Counted from the first letter of the stretch, positions 17,924 to 27,581 are shown. The stretch is 64,000 bases of DNA from JAFAHS01 sp046728175 (GCA_046728175.1 JBKPEA010000080.1:15724-79723); one strand, 5' to 3'. Made by a program: numbers and translations. Notes: generated by a model from the letters alone, not told the origin.

Positions 17924-18460
17924 CGAGGCGGTATTCTGGCATCGCTGCGGCGCTTCGTCGATGATTCTGAATCTCCCGGCCTTGAATTCGCCTCAATTAC
18001 GTGCCGCCGCTAATTGCCAAGTCATTGGCGGGAGGCGGTAGCGAAGTTCATCTCACAATGTGGGGAGGGAATCACTTCTTTCCCACGGTAATTTGAAGAA
18101 TTGCGATCTAACTCCGAAATTTCGGGAACTCACCGTTCCGCGCTTCTCACTTACGGTCGCCACGATGAAGATCGTTCGGAAACGACTGCCTGATACGCGG
18201 CACTGACCCTTCGTCAAGGTCGTGGGTTTCGAGCGGAACGCCCACTTACCGCATCTCGAAGAAACAGAAACCCGTGGCGTCACCGATGGTTCGTCGGAGA
18301 GACCTTTCGCAGGTCGCAGACGAACCGCTCGCAAAGTATCTTCAAGTCAGCCGATCAGGCGGCTACTTGTCCGCGGAAAGGGCCCAGCCCACACACGCTG
18401 ACACTTCACTGCATAACCTTTTCTGCCCGTTAGCGGACGTCGGGCGAATAGAGAAGGGTT
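17924..18460. other. Intergenic region with a nested hairpin
   Basis: No gene I can support in ~540 bases. At 18288-18326, GGTTCGTC and GACGAACC pair around an inner GACCT-TTCGC-AGGTC stem, giving a two-tier stem-loop ~135 bases upstream of the Lon-like remnant. It could be a transcript leader structure or a repeat relic. Confidence 0.45.
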
Positions 18461-19514
18461 ATGGCGCCAACTCAAACCCGATCAAGATCGTTGCCCGAGA
18501 ACCCAAGCGCGGAACATCTCCGTAAGGAGGCCAAGCGCCTGGCACGAGGCGAGGCGATCCAACTTGCAGCTGCTCAACGCAGACTCGCGCGCGAATACGG
18601 ATACGGGAACTGGAGCGAGCTGCTTGGGCATGTGCAGTCGCTCTCGACGGTACACAAGGCCACTCGCGAAGCGGCTGAGGCAACTGGCGCAAACGCGCCG
18701 GAGCAAGGCCCGCACTCAAAATCTTGTCGAAGCGGCCGGTGGCCCAAAAAGTCTGGGCTTTTTATGCGTGACGATCTGCCGCTCGATCTGAATCTTGTTG
18801 AGCGGCTTCTTTCGGCCGAAGGTCCTGATCTCATGCAGCTCCGGCTCATTGTACTGGACCAGGTCGGCGATATGCCCGATCTTCTTGAGCTGCTAGAGAA
18901 GCTCCGAACCCCCTTCGCGACGCAGTTGGAACTGGAGAAGGACGTGCCGTTTCTACGGCTCCGCGATTTGATCGCCTTTCCTCATATGGTTTACCCGGTA
19001 TTCGCGGCGTCCCAAATCTATCAAAGCGAGCAGTCGGCGGTGAATCGCCAGCTTCCGATCGTGATGGCCGCACAGAAGGATCCGGCACTTGAAAGCCCGA
19101 ACGACCCAGATATCGGATTGGTGTCGTCGGAAGCCTGATCAAGATAGCCGACTTGCCGGACGGCGCCGTGAAGGTCTTGATCGAATGCAAAAGGCGCGTT
19201 CGAGTGACCCAGCTCATAAAAGAGGGAGAATTCATGGAGGCAAGAACAGAGGAGCTCACCGAACCGGTCACAGAGGGCTTGGACGAACTGCTCGAGTCGG
19301 TCGCTTCCGCATTTGTTTCAAGCCGCTTCAAATCGCTGGCGGCAAACCGGTCAAGTTTTCTCACCTCATGCCGCAACCCGTCGGTGATCGCGGACAGAAT
19401 TGCGAATGATCTCCCGATCGAAGTCTCTAGAAGCAAGAACTGCTTGAACTTCGCAACCCAGCGAAACGACAGGAGAAGCTGCTCGGCCACCTTTCCGGAC
19501 CGCTCGGTCCATAA
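18461..19514 (+). pseudogene. Ankyrin-type leader plus Lon N-terminal domain, frameshifted
   Basis: ATG 18461 follows GAGAAGGGTT. Residues ~10-60 (LPENPSAEHLRKEAKRLARG, then REYGYGNWSELLGHV) match the N-terminal leader common on bacterial ankyrin-repeat proteins. Residues ~165-225 (VPFLRLRDLIAFPHMVYPVF) are the start of a Lon substrate-binding domain. The frame stops at 19138, but other frames continue the Lon domain: VVGSLIKIADLPDGAVKVLI, RRVRVTQLIKEGEFMEAR and later QELLELRNPAKRQEKLLGHL, ending at TAA 19512-19514 inside the palindrome block. At least two frameshifts are needed. No Lon ATPase or protease domain follows. Probably a non-functional remnant. Confidence 0.7.
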
Positions 19515-19662
19515 GTGCTCAGTTTTTGACGCGGCGGCACATGCTTCTCTCTCTCTGTCCCCTTGGAACTCTGCTGGAGAGCAAAAGCCGCACTGTGGGG
19601 TAAAAGAAAAAAAGCAAAGACGAGGACTGCACATCATGTGCTAACGAAGCTTGCAATTGCGG
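19491..19662. repeat. Diverged ~170-base repeat, copy 2
   Basis: Counterpart of 12487-12654, beginning with the palindrome block. It covers the last codons of the Lon-like remnant and the leader of the secreted-protein pseudogene at 19748. Confidence 0.6.
19497..19510. promoter_or_regulatory. Palindrome GGACCG-CT-CGGTCC, copy 2
   Basis: Identical to the copies at 12493 and 22934, including the following ATAA. Here it also encodes the last residues of the Lon-like frame (SGPLGP). It lies ~240 bases upstream of the secreted-protein gene at 19748. Confidence 0.5.
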
Positions 19663-19747
19663 TGCTTAACGCTAAGCTTTAAGGCACGTATCCAGAAGTC
19701 CGATGGACGCGTCAAGAAGCTCTACGAAAACGAACGGGAGGTTCAAC

Positions 19748-20365
19748 ATGGGTCGATCGAAATTGAAAAAGTTGGGTTTTCTCTGGGTAATTGCCGTTGC
19801 AATTTCAGTCTTGCCGATCAACGTGGCTCGAGCCGCGGATAACCTCAAAATCCGCTGGGACATCATCAGCGTTGATTTCGCCACGACCCCTATCACTGTC
19901 TCGCCCGGGGGACACGCAACAGCGATCGCCAACGATGGAACGAGTATTACACTGACCGGTTCCGGAACGTTTCGCTCCAATTCCGGAAAGCCCAGAATGT
20001 TACCGGGGGAGGAACCTGGGAGAATTTTGCCCAAGATGGCGTCACGGTGACCGGCAGTGGAAGCTATGAGGTCACGGGTTTTGTAAGTTTTGTCCTAGCG
20101 CCAGCCCCCAACCCTACGGCCCCCCCTCATCGACAATGTCTGCACGGACTGCCCGCTTCGTTCGGGCTTGGCCGTTCTGCGTATTGCTTATTCAGATGGA
20201 GGCGAGGGGGTACTGGTCGTAAGCTGCAATGCGCCCGGCGAGGGGACCCCCGCGTCGGTCTTCGAAGGGATCACTGTTACGAAGGATTTCATCGACTACT
20301 GGAACCGGCATAACCCTGTCCCGGGCGTCGACGGAAACCGCACCTCGTTTCATATCCTGCCATAG
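19748..20365 (+). pseudogene. Secreted protein of unknown function, frameshifted
   Basis: ATG 19748 has GGGAGG upstream. The first frame gives a signal peptide (KLGFLWVIAVAISVLPINVARA) and a beta-rich start (ISVDFATTPITVSPGGHATA). It slips near 20000 into NVTGGGTWENFAQDGVTVTG and TGFVSFVLAPAPNPT, and again near 20120 into LAVLRIAYSDGGEGVLVVSC and GVDGNRTSFHILP to TAA 20363-20365. All three parts look like one ~200-residue exported protein. Two frameshifts suggest a pseudogene or poor local sequence. It precedes another exported protein and the haloperoxidase-like gene. Confidence 0.6.
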
Positions 20366-20474
20366 GCAGGTCGGAGGGAGCGGTCGCCTACTGAGCGGCC
20401 GATTCTTCCCTCAGGACGTCCCATATCTAGGGCTTGCTTTGGGTAAAAGCGTCGGCCCAGGAGGAGAAACAGTG

Positions 20475-20963
20475 ATGAACTACAAAAAACTTGTGCTCGC
20501 AGTTTTGATCTTGTTGCTGATCGATCCCCGACTACTGTGGGGAGGGGCCAAAGGAGGCGGAGGAATAACGGTTCATGGGGCTGGAACAAGCATCCTGACC
20601 GGAGGGGGGCCCGGGACTACGCCGATCATCACCAAGCTAGGCATAAACTTCGAGAATGGGTCCGGGCATTTCGACTGTCTCGCACTCATGCCCACCCCGC
20701 CGGCCGGAACGCAGGGCAGCGGGAGCTTCGACAACAACATCATGTACGTCACGGGGCCGATCACCGGGGCCAGCCTCCAAGGTGAATCGGTGGTCTTGAC
20801 TGGGTCTGCGACAGTTACCGGCGTCGGGGCGGGAACGAATAAGCCGTTCACAGTAACCGCGGACCGTGGTGGACCTGGAGCTAAAGTTGTACTGGAAGTG
20901 TCGGGCCTGACGTTCGTGGAAACCCTCTTGGAGGGTGCGATTGTCTTTCCGGGCGGGGAATAA
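20475..20963 (+). CDS. Secreted glycine-rich beta protein, unknown function
   Basis: 162 residues starting at ATG 20475 after a strong GGAGGAGAAAC site. Residues 1-24 form a signal peptide (KKLVLAVLILLLIDPRLLWG). The mature part is rich in Gly, Thr and Val (GAGTSILTGGGPGTTP), suggesting an all-beta extracytoplasmic domain. It lies between the frameshifted secreted protein at 19748 and the Tat-exported haloperoxidase-like enzyme at 21128, so the three may act together outside the cytoplasm. I do not recognise the family. Confidence 0.7.
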   Translation: MNYKKLVLAVLILLLIDPRLLWGGAKGGGGITVHGAGTSILTGGGPGTTPIITKLGINFENGSGHFDCLALMPTPPAGTQGSGSFDNNIMYVTGPITGASLQGESVVLTGSATVTGVGAGTNKPFTVTADRGGPGAKVVLEVSGLTFVETLLEGAIVFPGGE

Positions 20964-21127
20964 ATCACATAGTTACGCCGCAAAGGGGTGTGGTCGTGGG
21001 TCGCGTACCATCGATTCGGTCCCGATTACACCTCTTTGTGTGAACGACCAATTGGAAAAAGATACAAGGTCCAGAAGAAACGTGGACCGGCGTCCGCTCT
21101 GCTCTCTGCTTTCAAAAAAGGACGGGT

Positions 21128-22834
21128 ATGGTCACCCAGCATTCAATCCCTTGTTCGACCAAAATCAATTCTAAAAACCCGGGAAAGACGCGCCGTGAGT
21201 TGTTCAAGATCGGTGGAATGATTGCCGCGGCCACCGGTGCTGTATCGCTGCTCGGGTCAGACGCCCAAGCGTCCGCGATGAAAGGGAGCTGCGACCCTAA
21301 GGTCGGAAAGGGTCCTTCGGATGATCGGATCAAGGAGTCCTATGACCTGCGAGTCGATGCGGCCAAACTGGAACTCAAACTGGGAACAGTCGCGCATCCG
21401 ACCAATGCTGACGAGGCGCAATTTCCGAACGGGATAGCCAATTTCTCGAAGGGCCTTCCGCACGATCAGTTCGGCGAAACCGATGTGACAACTTATCAGA
21501 ACTACTTGACGGCGCTCGGTGCTGGCTCACAAGCGGCACTGGAAGCGCTCACGCTGGGAGGGACGGTGCCGTTGGTTGATCCTCTGGCCGGCTTGGCATT
21601 CGATCTGGAAGGAACCGATTCGCATCAACTCACAATTCCGCCTGCGCCCTCCTTCTCGAGCGCTCAGCGCGCCGCTGAGACGGTCGAGGTCTATTGGCAG
21701 GCCGTTCTTCGCGACCTGCCCTTTTCACGGTATCCAAGCGACCCGATCGCACAACAGGCGGCCGCCGAGCTATCCGGACTCCCCGCGTTTCCGGGCCCGC
21801 GCGACACTCAGGGCCAGGTCACCGGCGCCACCCTGTTTCGCGGCTTTACAGTGGGCGATCTGATCGGGCCATATGTTTCGCAACTTTTGCTCAAGCCATT
21901 CTCGTATGGTGCCGTCGTGATCGGTTCCGGTTATAAGACTGAACTTCCGCTCTCGCTGGGTGGTTCCGATCATTTGATCACTTTCACCGACTGGCTTTCA
22001 TGCGAGAATGGTGTTGTACCCTCAGCGGTGGTTCATCCAGACCCGACGCCACGTTTCCCGCGCCTGGGCCGCGACCTCGGAGTGTATGCCCACGTGGATA
22101 CGCCGTACGAAGCGTATTTCAATGCGGCGCAAATGCTCGCTGCTTCGGGCGTACCCCTCAATCCCGCCAACCCTTACGTAAAGAGCAAGACCGAATCCGG
22201 GTTCGCAACCTTCGGCACACCGCACCTTCTTGCGTTGTTGGGCGAAGTGTCAAGCCGTGCGCTAAAGGCCGTGTGGTATGGAAAATGGTACGTGCATCGG
22301 GTTATCAGACCCGAAGAGCTTGGAGGCCGTATCCATCTGAACCTGACCGGTCAAAAGAACTATCCAATCGATGCCTCGGTTCTGGACTCAAAGGCGGTAC
22401 AAGAGGTTTTCGCCCGCAACCATACCTACCTGCTCCCGCTTCAGTACCGTGAGGGCTGCCCGCAGCACCCATCGTACGCGCAGGGGCACGGGGTTATCGC
22501 GGGCGCGTGTGTCACGATCCTCAAGTGGTTCTTCGACGAAAGCTTCGTCATTCCGGAGCCGGTCGTGCCTAGCGATGACGGAACGGAGCTCCTCCCCTAC
22601 GAGGGTTCGGACGCATCCCAAATGACACTCGGGAGTGAAGCCAACAAGCTTGCGAGTAACATCGGAATAGCCCGAAATTTTGCAGGTGTGCACTATCGAT
22701 CTGACTATGATCAGGGCCTGATCCTGGGCGAGGCTCTGGCGATAAGCATCCTGCGCGATCAGGCGGCGACCTATTCTGAAAGCTACCGGGGCTTCACGTT
22801 CACCAAGTTTGACGGCACCACGGAGACCGTATGA
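21128..22834 (+). CDS. Vanadium-dependent haloperoxidase / PAP2-type enzyme, Tat-exported
   Basis: 568 residues. The N-terminus has a twin-arginine signal (TRRELFKIGG followed by a hydrophobic stretch ending DAQASA), so it is exported folded. The C-terminal half carries the vanadate/phosphate-binding pattern of vanadium haloperoxidases and PAP2 phosphatases: HPSYAQGHGVIAGACVTILK (usual PSxxSGH, here PSYAQGH) and NFAGVHYRSDYDQG, whose Arg and His are the oxyanion ligand and axial His. Length fits bacterial vanadium chloro/bromoperoxidase-like proteins. Activity could be halide oxidation by H2O2 or phosphatase. ATG has GGACGGGT upstream. Confidence 0.82.
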   Translation: MVTQHSIPCSTKINSKNPGKTRRELFKIGGMIAAATGAVSLLGSDAQASAMKGSCDPKVGKGPSDDRIKESYDLRVDAAKLELKLGTVAHPTNADEAQFPNGIANFSKGLPHDQFGETDVTTYQNYLTALGAGSQAALEALTLGGTVPLVDPLAGLAFDLEGTDSHQLTIPPAPSFSSAQRAAETVEVYWQAVLRDLPFSRYPSDPIAQQAAAELSGLPAFPGPRDTQGQVTGATLFRGFTVGDLIGPYVSQLLLKPFSYGAVVIGSGYKTELPLSLGGSDHLITFTDWLSCENGVVPSAVVHPDPTPRFPRLGRDLGVYAHVDTPYEAYFNAAQMLAASGVPLNPANPYVKSKTESGFATFGTPHLLALLGEVSSRALKAVWYGKWYVHRVIRPEELGGRIHLNLTGQKNYPIDASVLDSKAVQEVFARNHTYLLPLQYREGCPQHPSYAQGHGVIAGACVTILKWFFDESFVIPEPVVPSDDGTELLPYEGSDASQMTLGSEANKLASNIGIARNFAGVHYRSDYDQGLILGEALAISILRDQAATYSESYRGFTFTKFDGTTETV

Positions 22835-22933
22835 GTCGATCGAGAGAATTGAGACCGGGAGGCCATTGTTCTTACCCAGACGTGGCTCGGTCTGCCAAGA
22901 GCGCGCGGCGTTGCGCCCGTCACAATTCTTTCT

Positions 22934-22947
22934 GGACCGCTCGGTCC
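22934..22947. promoter_or_regulatory. Palindrome GGACCG-CT-CGGTCC, copy 3
   Basis: Third identical copy, here with 7-bp arms (TGGACCG-CT-CGGTCCA), preceded by TTTC and followed by TAA as at the other two sites. The ~170-base downstream repeat is not evident here. Confidence 0.5.
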
Positions 22948-22966
22948 ATAACTATCCAGTCTTACC

Positions 22967-23246
22967 CGCGGGCGCTGTTCCATCTGGTCCAGTTTTATAT
23001 TGGGCGGATGCGACTGGGCGAGGCGTGCGAGCTTGCCGCTGAGGTTTTTGAAAAGGCATCGCAGCAGACCCACGATCCCTACTCAACGCAACCGCTCAAT
23101 ACAATGTCGGTGAAGCTTCATTTTGGTCCGGTGAACTAAGGAAATCGAGAGAATACCTGGATCGCGCAAGGGAACTTTTTGATCAGATCCCTGCGGATGC
23201 CGGTCGTTCGATGAGCTTCGCATCGAATGGCCTGAAAAGAGGATGA
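22967..23246 (+). pseudogene. TPR-region remnant of an AAA/TPR or cyclase-type ATPase
   Basis: The frame from about 22967 reads ALFHLVQFYIGRMRLGEAC, then breaks, and another frame continues with GEASFWSGELRKSREYLDRA and LFDQIPADAGRS to TGA 23244-23246. These are consecutive TPR helices as seen in the long signalling ATPases that also carry cyclase domains. No start, ATPase or end domain remains, so it is a fragment. It lies between the haloperoxidase-like gene and the MFS gene. Confidence 0.5.
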
Positions 23247-23374
23247 GCTTGTCGGGACTACCGAATCACTCCTGCTGCAAAGTCCCGAGAGAGGCAAACT
23301 TGTGCCGGGGCAGGTTGCAGAAACTTTCTCAGTTGCTCTAGAGTCGCGATCTCCCGGCGCCGCGCCGCTCCATC

Positions 23375-24628
23375 ATGAGGACGGAAGACTCCGCACGACA
23401 TTGGATTATTATCGGAGTGCTGTTCGTCTCGTGGTTCATGATATGGGGCGGCGGCGCCAATACAGGCCCAGTTTTTTTCATTCCGGTGCTGAAGACCTTC
23501 GGCTGGAGCCGGACGCGGCTCTCCTTCGGATATGCGGTCGCCGCCTTCAGCGCGGGCGCAGCCGGTCCGCTGATTGGATGGCTGGTCGATCGATTCGACG
23601 TCCGCAAGGTGATGGTCGCTGGCGTGGCGACGCTGGTATGCGGGTACCTCGCGCTCGCGCGGACGCACGCCTATGGCCAGTTCGTCCTGATCAACCTGGG
23701 ACTGGGACTTGCGTTCGTCGCGTGTACTGGAATCCCGGCATCGAAAGTGGTGGCTAACTGGTTCGAGGCGCGGCGCGGAATGGCGATGGGCGTTACGCTT
23801 TCGGGCGCCTCGATCGGCGGCGCAATACTGACGCCCGTTATGGCGCGTGTAATCACGAGCTACGGATGGCGCGGTGCGTATGTCATGTTGGCGACGCTCA
23901 TCGGGGCGATCACGATACCGCTGCTGATCGTATTTCTCCGCTCGCGACCGGACGTAGAAGCTGCGCCGGGGAGCGCAGAGCACGAGGGCGCGCCCACGGC
24001 TCCGATCGCGCTGGCCGGACTTGAAATAAAGGAAGCGCTCTTTGCACGCTCGCTATGGCTGATCGCGCTCGCGCAATTCATCACCTTCTCGCTCTGGTCA
24101 GGACTTGGGCAGCATTTCGTCGCCTACCTGGTAGGTATCGGATACACGTCCGAGTTCTCATCGAAGATGCTGGGGCTATTCTACCTGATAACCACCGGCG
24201 GGACCGTGTTGTCTGGACCGATCTCAGATCGAATTACGGCACGATATGCCTTCGCGCTGACATCGATCTTGAGCGCCCTCTCGATGCTGCTGCTGCTCGG
24301 ATCGCGCGAGATAGCGGCGCTGGCGGCCTACGTGGCGGTCGGCGGGATGATGTGCGGCGCCAGCGGCGTTCTGATGCCGCTGCTGATTCTCGAGGCGTTA
24401 GGTATGAGGCGCTACGGAGCGCTGATGGGGATCTCCGGCATTTTCGGTACGCTCGGCTTTGCCGCCGGTCCGGTCGTCACGGGCCGAATTTTCGATGTGA
24501 CCGGCAGCTACGCGGGGGCGTTGTGGATGTTCGCGGCGGCGATGGTAGTGTGCACTTTGGCGGCGCTCGCCTGTCGCAGCTTTGAGGCTGCGATCGCGCC
24601 GGCCGCGGCCGCATCGGCGGTTGCGTGA
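23375..24628 (+). CDS. MFS transporter (oxalate/formate antiporter-like)
   Basis: 417 residues with about 12 hydrophobic segments. GWLVDRFDVRKVMVAG (~69-84) is the MFS loop 2-3 motif, GPISDRITARYAF the equivalent between helices 8 and 9, and NWFEARRGMAMGVTLSG is characteristic of the oxalate/formate and monocarboxylate antiporter branch. It probably exchanges organic anions across the inner membrane. No Shine-Dalgarno site is obvious before ATG 23375. It stands alone among degraded genes yet is intact. Confidence 0.88.
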   Translation: MRTEDSARHWIIIGVLFVSWFMIWGGGANTGPVFFIPVLKTFGWSRTRLSFGYAVAAFSAGAAGPLIGWLVDRFDVRKVMVAGVATLVCGYLALARTHAYGQFVLINLGLGLAFVACTGIPASKVVANWFEARRGMAMGVTLSGASIGGAILTPVMARVITSYGWRGAYVMLATLIGAITIPLLIVFLRSRPDVEAAPGSAEHEGAPTAPIALAGLEIKEALFARSLWLIALAQFITFSLWSGLGQHFVAYLVGIGYTSEFSSKMLGLFYLITTGGTVLSGPISDRITARYAFALTSILSALSMLLLLGSREIAALAAYVAVGGMMCGASGVLMPLLILEALGMRRYGALMGISGIFGTLGFAAGPVVTGRIFDVTGSYAGALWMFAAAMVVCTLAALACRSFEAAIAPAAAASAVA

Positions 24629-24835
24629 GCTGGTCGCGCCGAGCGCGATTCAGGTGTATCGGGTGTTTAATCGCAATCAGGACTCGGTACCGTTCGGTGC
24701 GGCGGGTTGAGTTAGTACCGGTGTGTGCGAAGCCGCCGTCCACGAACACACCTGCGATCGTCGGTAAGGCGACGGCGATCCTCGTCATCGCGCTCTGCAT
24801 CGGCGGCGAATCGGGTCACTCGCAGGGAGGAAGTC

Positions 24836-25473
24836 ATGCTTCGATTAAAGCATTTCGAGGCGACATTTGCCGCCGCCGTTGTCGGCTTCTTGGCGAGCTA
24901 TGCCTGCGCGCAGGAGTTTACCGCCGACTTGAAAGGCGTCAACGAAATCGGGTCGATACCTTCCGGCGCCACCTACGCTCAGAGCTACACCGGTGCGTCC
25001 TGTCCAACGGCAACGGTAAGGTAAAGCTCGATCTAGATCAAAATGCCGGCACGATAGCCTACACGCTGACCTACTCGAACGTCGGCACCACGCCACCGCA
25101 AACGGGCACGGTGTCCCAGGCCCACATCCACTTTGGCAAGTCGCGAGATTCCGGCGGCATCCTCGTGTTCTTCTGTGCCAATATAGCGCTGCCTCCGACG
25201 TTTAACGGGCCAACTCCTCAGAGTTGCCCTCCGAATAGCGGAACAGTGTCCGGGACGTGGACCACGGCTGACGTCCAAGCGATCCCGGGGCAGAACGTTG
25301 TGCACGGCGACTTCAACGCACTGGTGGACGCGCTCGAATCCGATACGGCCTATGCGAATGTCCATACCATGCCCTTGCCGGGGGGAACGAACACGGCTTA
25401 TCCGGGGGGCGAGATCCGCGGGCAAGTCCATCTGGCAAAAGAAGAGAAAGAGCACCACGATCAGGGCGATTAA
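24836..25473 (+). pseudogene. CHRD-domain secreted protein, frameshifted
   Basis: ATG 24836 follows GGGAGGAAGTC. The first frame gives a signal peptide (FEATFAAAVVGFLASYACA) and EFTADLKGVNEIGSIPSGA, the first CHRD strand. It slips near 24990-25010 into VLSNGNGKVKLDLDQNAGTI, QAHIHFGKSRDSGGILVFFC and PGGEIRGQVHLAKEE, the remainder of a CHRD domain with its AHIH and GEIRGQ hallmarks, ending at 25473. CHRD proteins are exported and of uncertain function. One frameshift separates two otherwise intact halves. Confidence 0.7.
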
Positions 25474-25639
25474 TCAAATCGTCTTTGGCGTTGTCTTCCT
25501 CGCAGCGAAGGTCCGCAAAGGGTCGAACCGTGCCGCTCGATCTCGGTCCCACGAATGGCCGGAATCGGCGCTACTTCGCCATTGGGGCCGTCGGCCATCG
25601 ACGTTTTCGTCATTGCACCGCTCTCCTGATCGTTGCAAC

Positions 25640-26012
25640 CTTGTGTGGCGGGGTTGGTGGCGGCGATACAGCGGATGTCACACCACCTTGTCCTCACTGC
25701 GGCCCAGCACCAGGGTGCGCGGATTATCATAGAGGCAGCCAAGGGTCATTCCACCAAACCAGCGAACGCCCGCTCGTGGCCGTCGAGCAGAGTTGCCAGA
25801 CGTTCGTTGGATAGCCGCGCGCGAACAGGCGGCGCGAATACCCGAGGGTGAGCACGAACAGGTGCACCGTCTCGCGCTGCTCGCCGATAAAGACTTGGTC
25901 CGCAGTCGACCTCAGCCTGCTCGCTCGGGCCGGTCTCAAACCGCAGGGTCGCAAGCTCTGGCCACTGGCGCTTCAGTCCGTGTGGCCGCGAAAAGCGCCG
26001 CCACGCGACCAC
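25640..26012 (-). mobile_element. IS21-family transposase (IstA-like) remnant
   Basis: Minus-strand frames joined by several shifts read LRFETGPSEQAEVD, FIGEQRETVHLFVLTLGYSR, NERLATLLDGHERAFAG and LYDNPRTLVLGR, in the order found in the integrase core of IS21/IstA-like transposases (AEVDWG, HLFVLTLGYSR, YDNPRT). In-frame stops, including one at the KVVWHP position, show it is dead. No inverted ends or IstB helper are visible. Confidence 0.65.
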
Positions 26013-26034
26013 GAGCCTCGCGATGCTGCTTCAC

Positions 26035-26160
26035 GACACCCGACGCCGCGAAAAGGCGCGCGATGCTCGCGGACATCTACAACTGGTTCACCGAGGGCTT
26101 CGACACCGCCGACCTCAAGGACGCCAAGGCGCTGCTCGAGGACTTGAGTGCGAGGCATTA
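26035..26160 (+). pseudogene. C-terminal fragment of a cyclase/TPR-type ATPase
   Basis: An open stretch reads AMLADIYNWFTEGFDTADLK followed by DAKALLEDL, the usual C-terminal end of large adenylate-cyclase/AAA/TPR proteins. Nothing else of that gene remains nearby; the IS21 remnant abuts it on the left and the integrase remnant on the right. Confidence 0.5.
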
Positions 26161-26197
26161 CTATCTTTCGATGGCAGCTGACGGCCGCAAGGAGGGG

Positions 26198-27420
26198 GTG
26201 AGGCCTGTGGCGAGGCTTGAGAGCGACCGCGGCGGCTACTCATAAGCTTTCAGTACCTGACCCGGAGGTGCCGCGAATATCTCGGGCTCAAGGACACGCG
26301 CGAGAATCGGCGCATGGCTGCAAGGATCGTCAGGCACATCGAGCTCGAGCTGGCCGAGGGCAAGTTCGATTACGGGACGAAATTCCCACTTAGCAGAAAC
26401 CTGGAGCGTCTTGGACTGAAGAAGTACAGCGCGCCGGTGCCTTCCCTCGTTGATTTCGGCCAAGCTTGGATTGAAGAGCGTCGCGCCTCGGGCAGAATCA
26501 CTGATGCGACCGCCTACGACTATCGTCGCATCTTTGAAGCCCACGTTCTTCGCTCAGATCTCAGCGCGAAGCAACTTGACGAGATTCACGACAGCCACAT
26601 CAACGCGCTGATTGGAGAGCTCCGCGCGAGGCCGGGGATTCACAAGGGCTCAACGCTCGGACCGAGACGGATCAACAGGACACGCGGTTTGCTTCATTCG
26701 ATCTTTGTCACGGCGCAAAGGCGGAAACTGGTTTCGGAGAATCCGGTTGCCCACGTCGAGAAACTGCGCGAACGCAAACCGGCCGTCGATCCGCTGACGC
26801 TCGACGAAATAAAAGAGCTACTCTCGGTCGCAACGAGACAGGAACACGCGATCTTCGCGACGCTGATCTTCGCGGGCCTCCGTCCGAGCGAGCTTCTCGC
26901 GCTGCGCCGTCAAAACCTCAACACGATCGCGGTGTGATCATTGTCGGCCGGAATCTTACCCGGTACGGCGAAGGCCTCCTAAGACCTCGTGCAGCGAGCG
27001 TGAAGTGGACATGCTCGCGCCCGTACGAGCGGCGCTCGCAGAGCAACAGGCGAGAGTCGAGCTTAAGAGCACGCTTGTTTTCTGCGACCGCGCTGGCGAC
27101 CATCTGAGCCTTAAGGAGCATGGTTCCGATCGCTCCGCTTCGCGCGGCTGCGTGAGCGTCCCCTCTACCAGTGTCGGCACACTTTTGCCACATTGCTTCT
27201 TTCCGAGGGGCTTAACCCGCTGTACGTGGCCAATCAGATGGGCCATTCGACGGTCGCAATGGTCATTCGTCATTACGCCCGCTGGACGCGCAAACCCGAT
27301 CGCGACGACGCCGAGCGCGTGGAGCGATCGTTGGCGGCGGCGGGGCTTCTCCCGCCAAAAATGCCAGAAATTTGCCAGAAAATGGTAGACTCCGACTTAT
27401 CGACCGGGCATAGTGATTCG
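26198..27420 (+). pseudogene. Tyrosine-type integrase, multiply frameshifted
   Basis: GTG 26198 follows AAGGAGGG. The N-terminal arm-binding region is split (GVRPVARLESDRGGYS, then FQYLTRRCREYLGLKDTREN). The SAM-like core-binding and catalytic parts follow in one frame (ATAYDYRRIFEAHVL; LIFAGLRPSELLALR with the first catalytic Arg). After a break near 26935, other frames give HTFATLLLSEGLNPLYVANQ and MGHSTVAMVIRHYAR, which hold the catalytic His and Tyr. At least three frameshifts. The frame runs towards tRNA-Ser at 27459, a usual attachment site, so this is the relic of an integrated element. Confidence 0.75.
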
Positions 27421-27458
27421 GCGCAAGTTCGCGGAATTGCGAAGGAAATTGGCAATGC

Positions 27459-27551
<93 letters not shown>

Positions 27552-27556
27552 AATAA

Positions 27557-27581
27557 GGTCCAAGACCGTTGGGTCTTGACC
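27557..27581 (+). terminator. Hairpin after tRNA-Ser
   Basis: GGTC-c-AAGACC and GGTCTT-GACC form a 10-bp stem with one bulge and a GTTG loop, six bases after the tRNA. No long T-tract follows. Confidence 0.6.

Noticed and set aside
18053..18334. 93-codon leftward ORF upstream of the Lon-like remnant
   Set aside because: No family, no ribosome binding site and an Arg/Ser-rich composition typical of antisense reading of GC-rich DNA.
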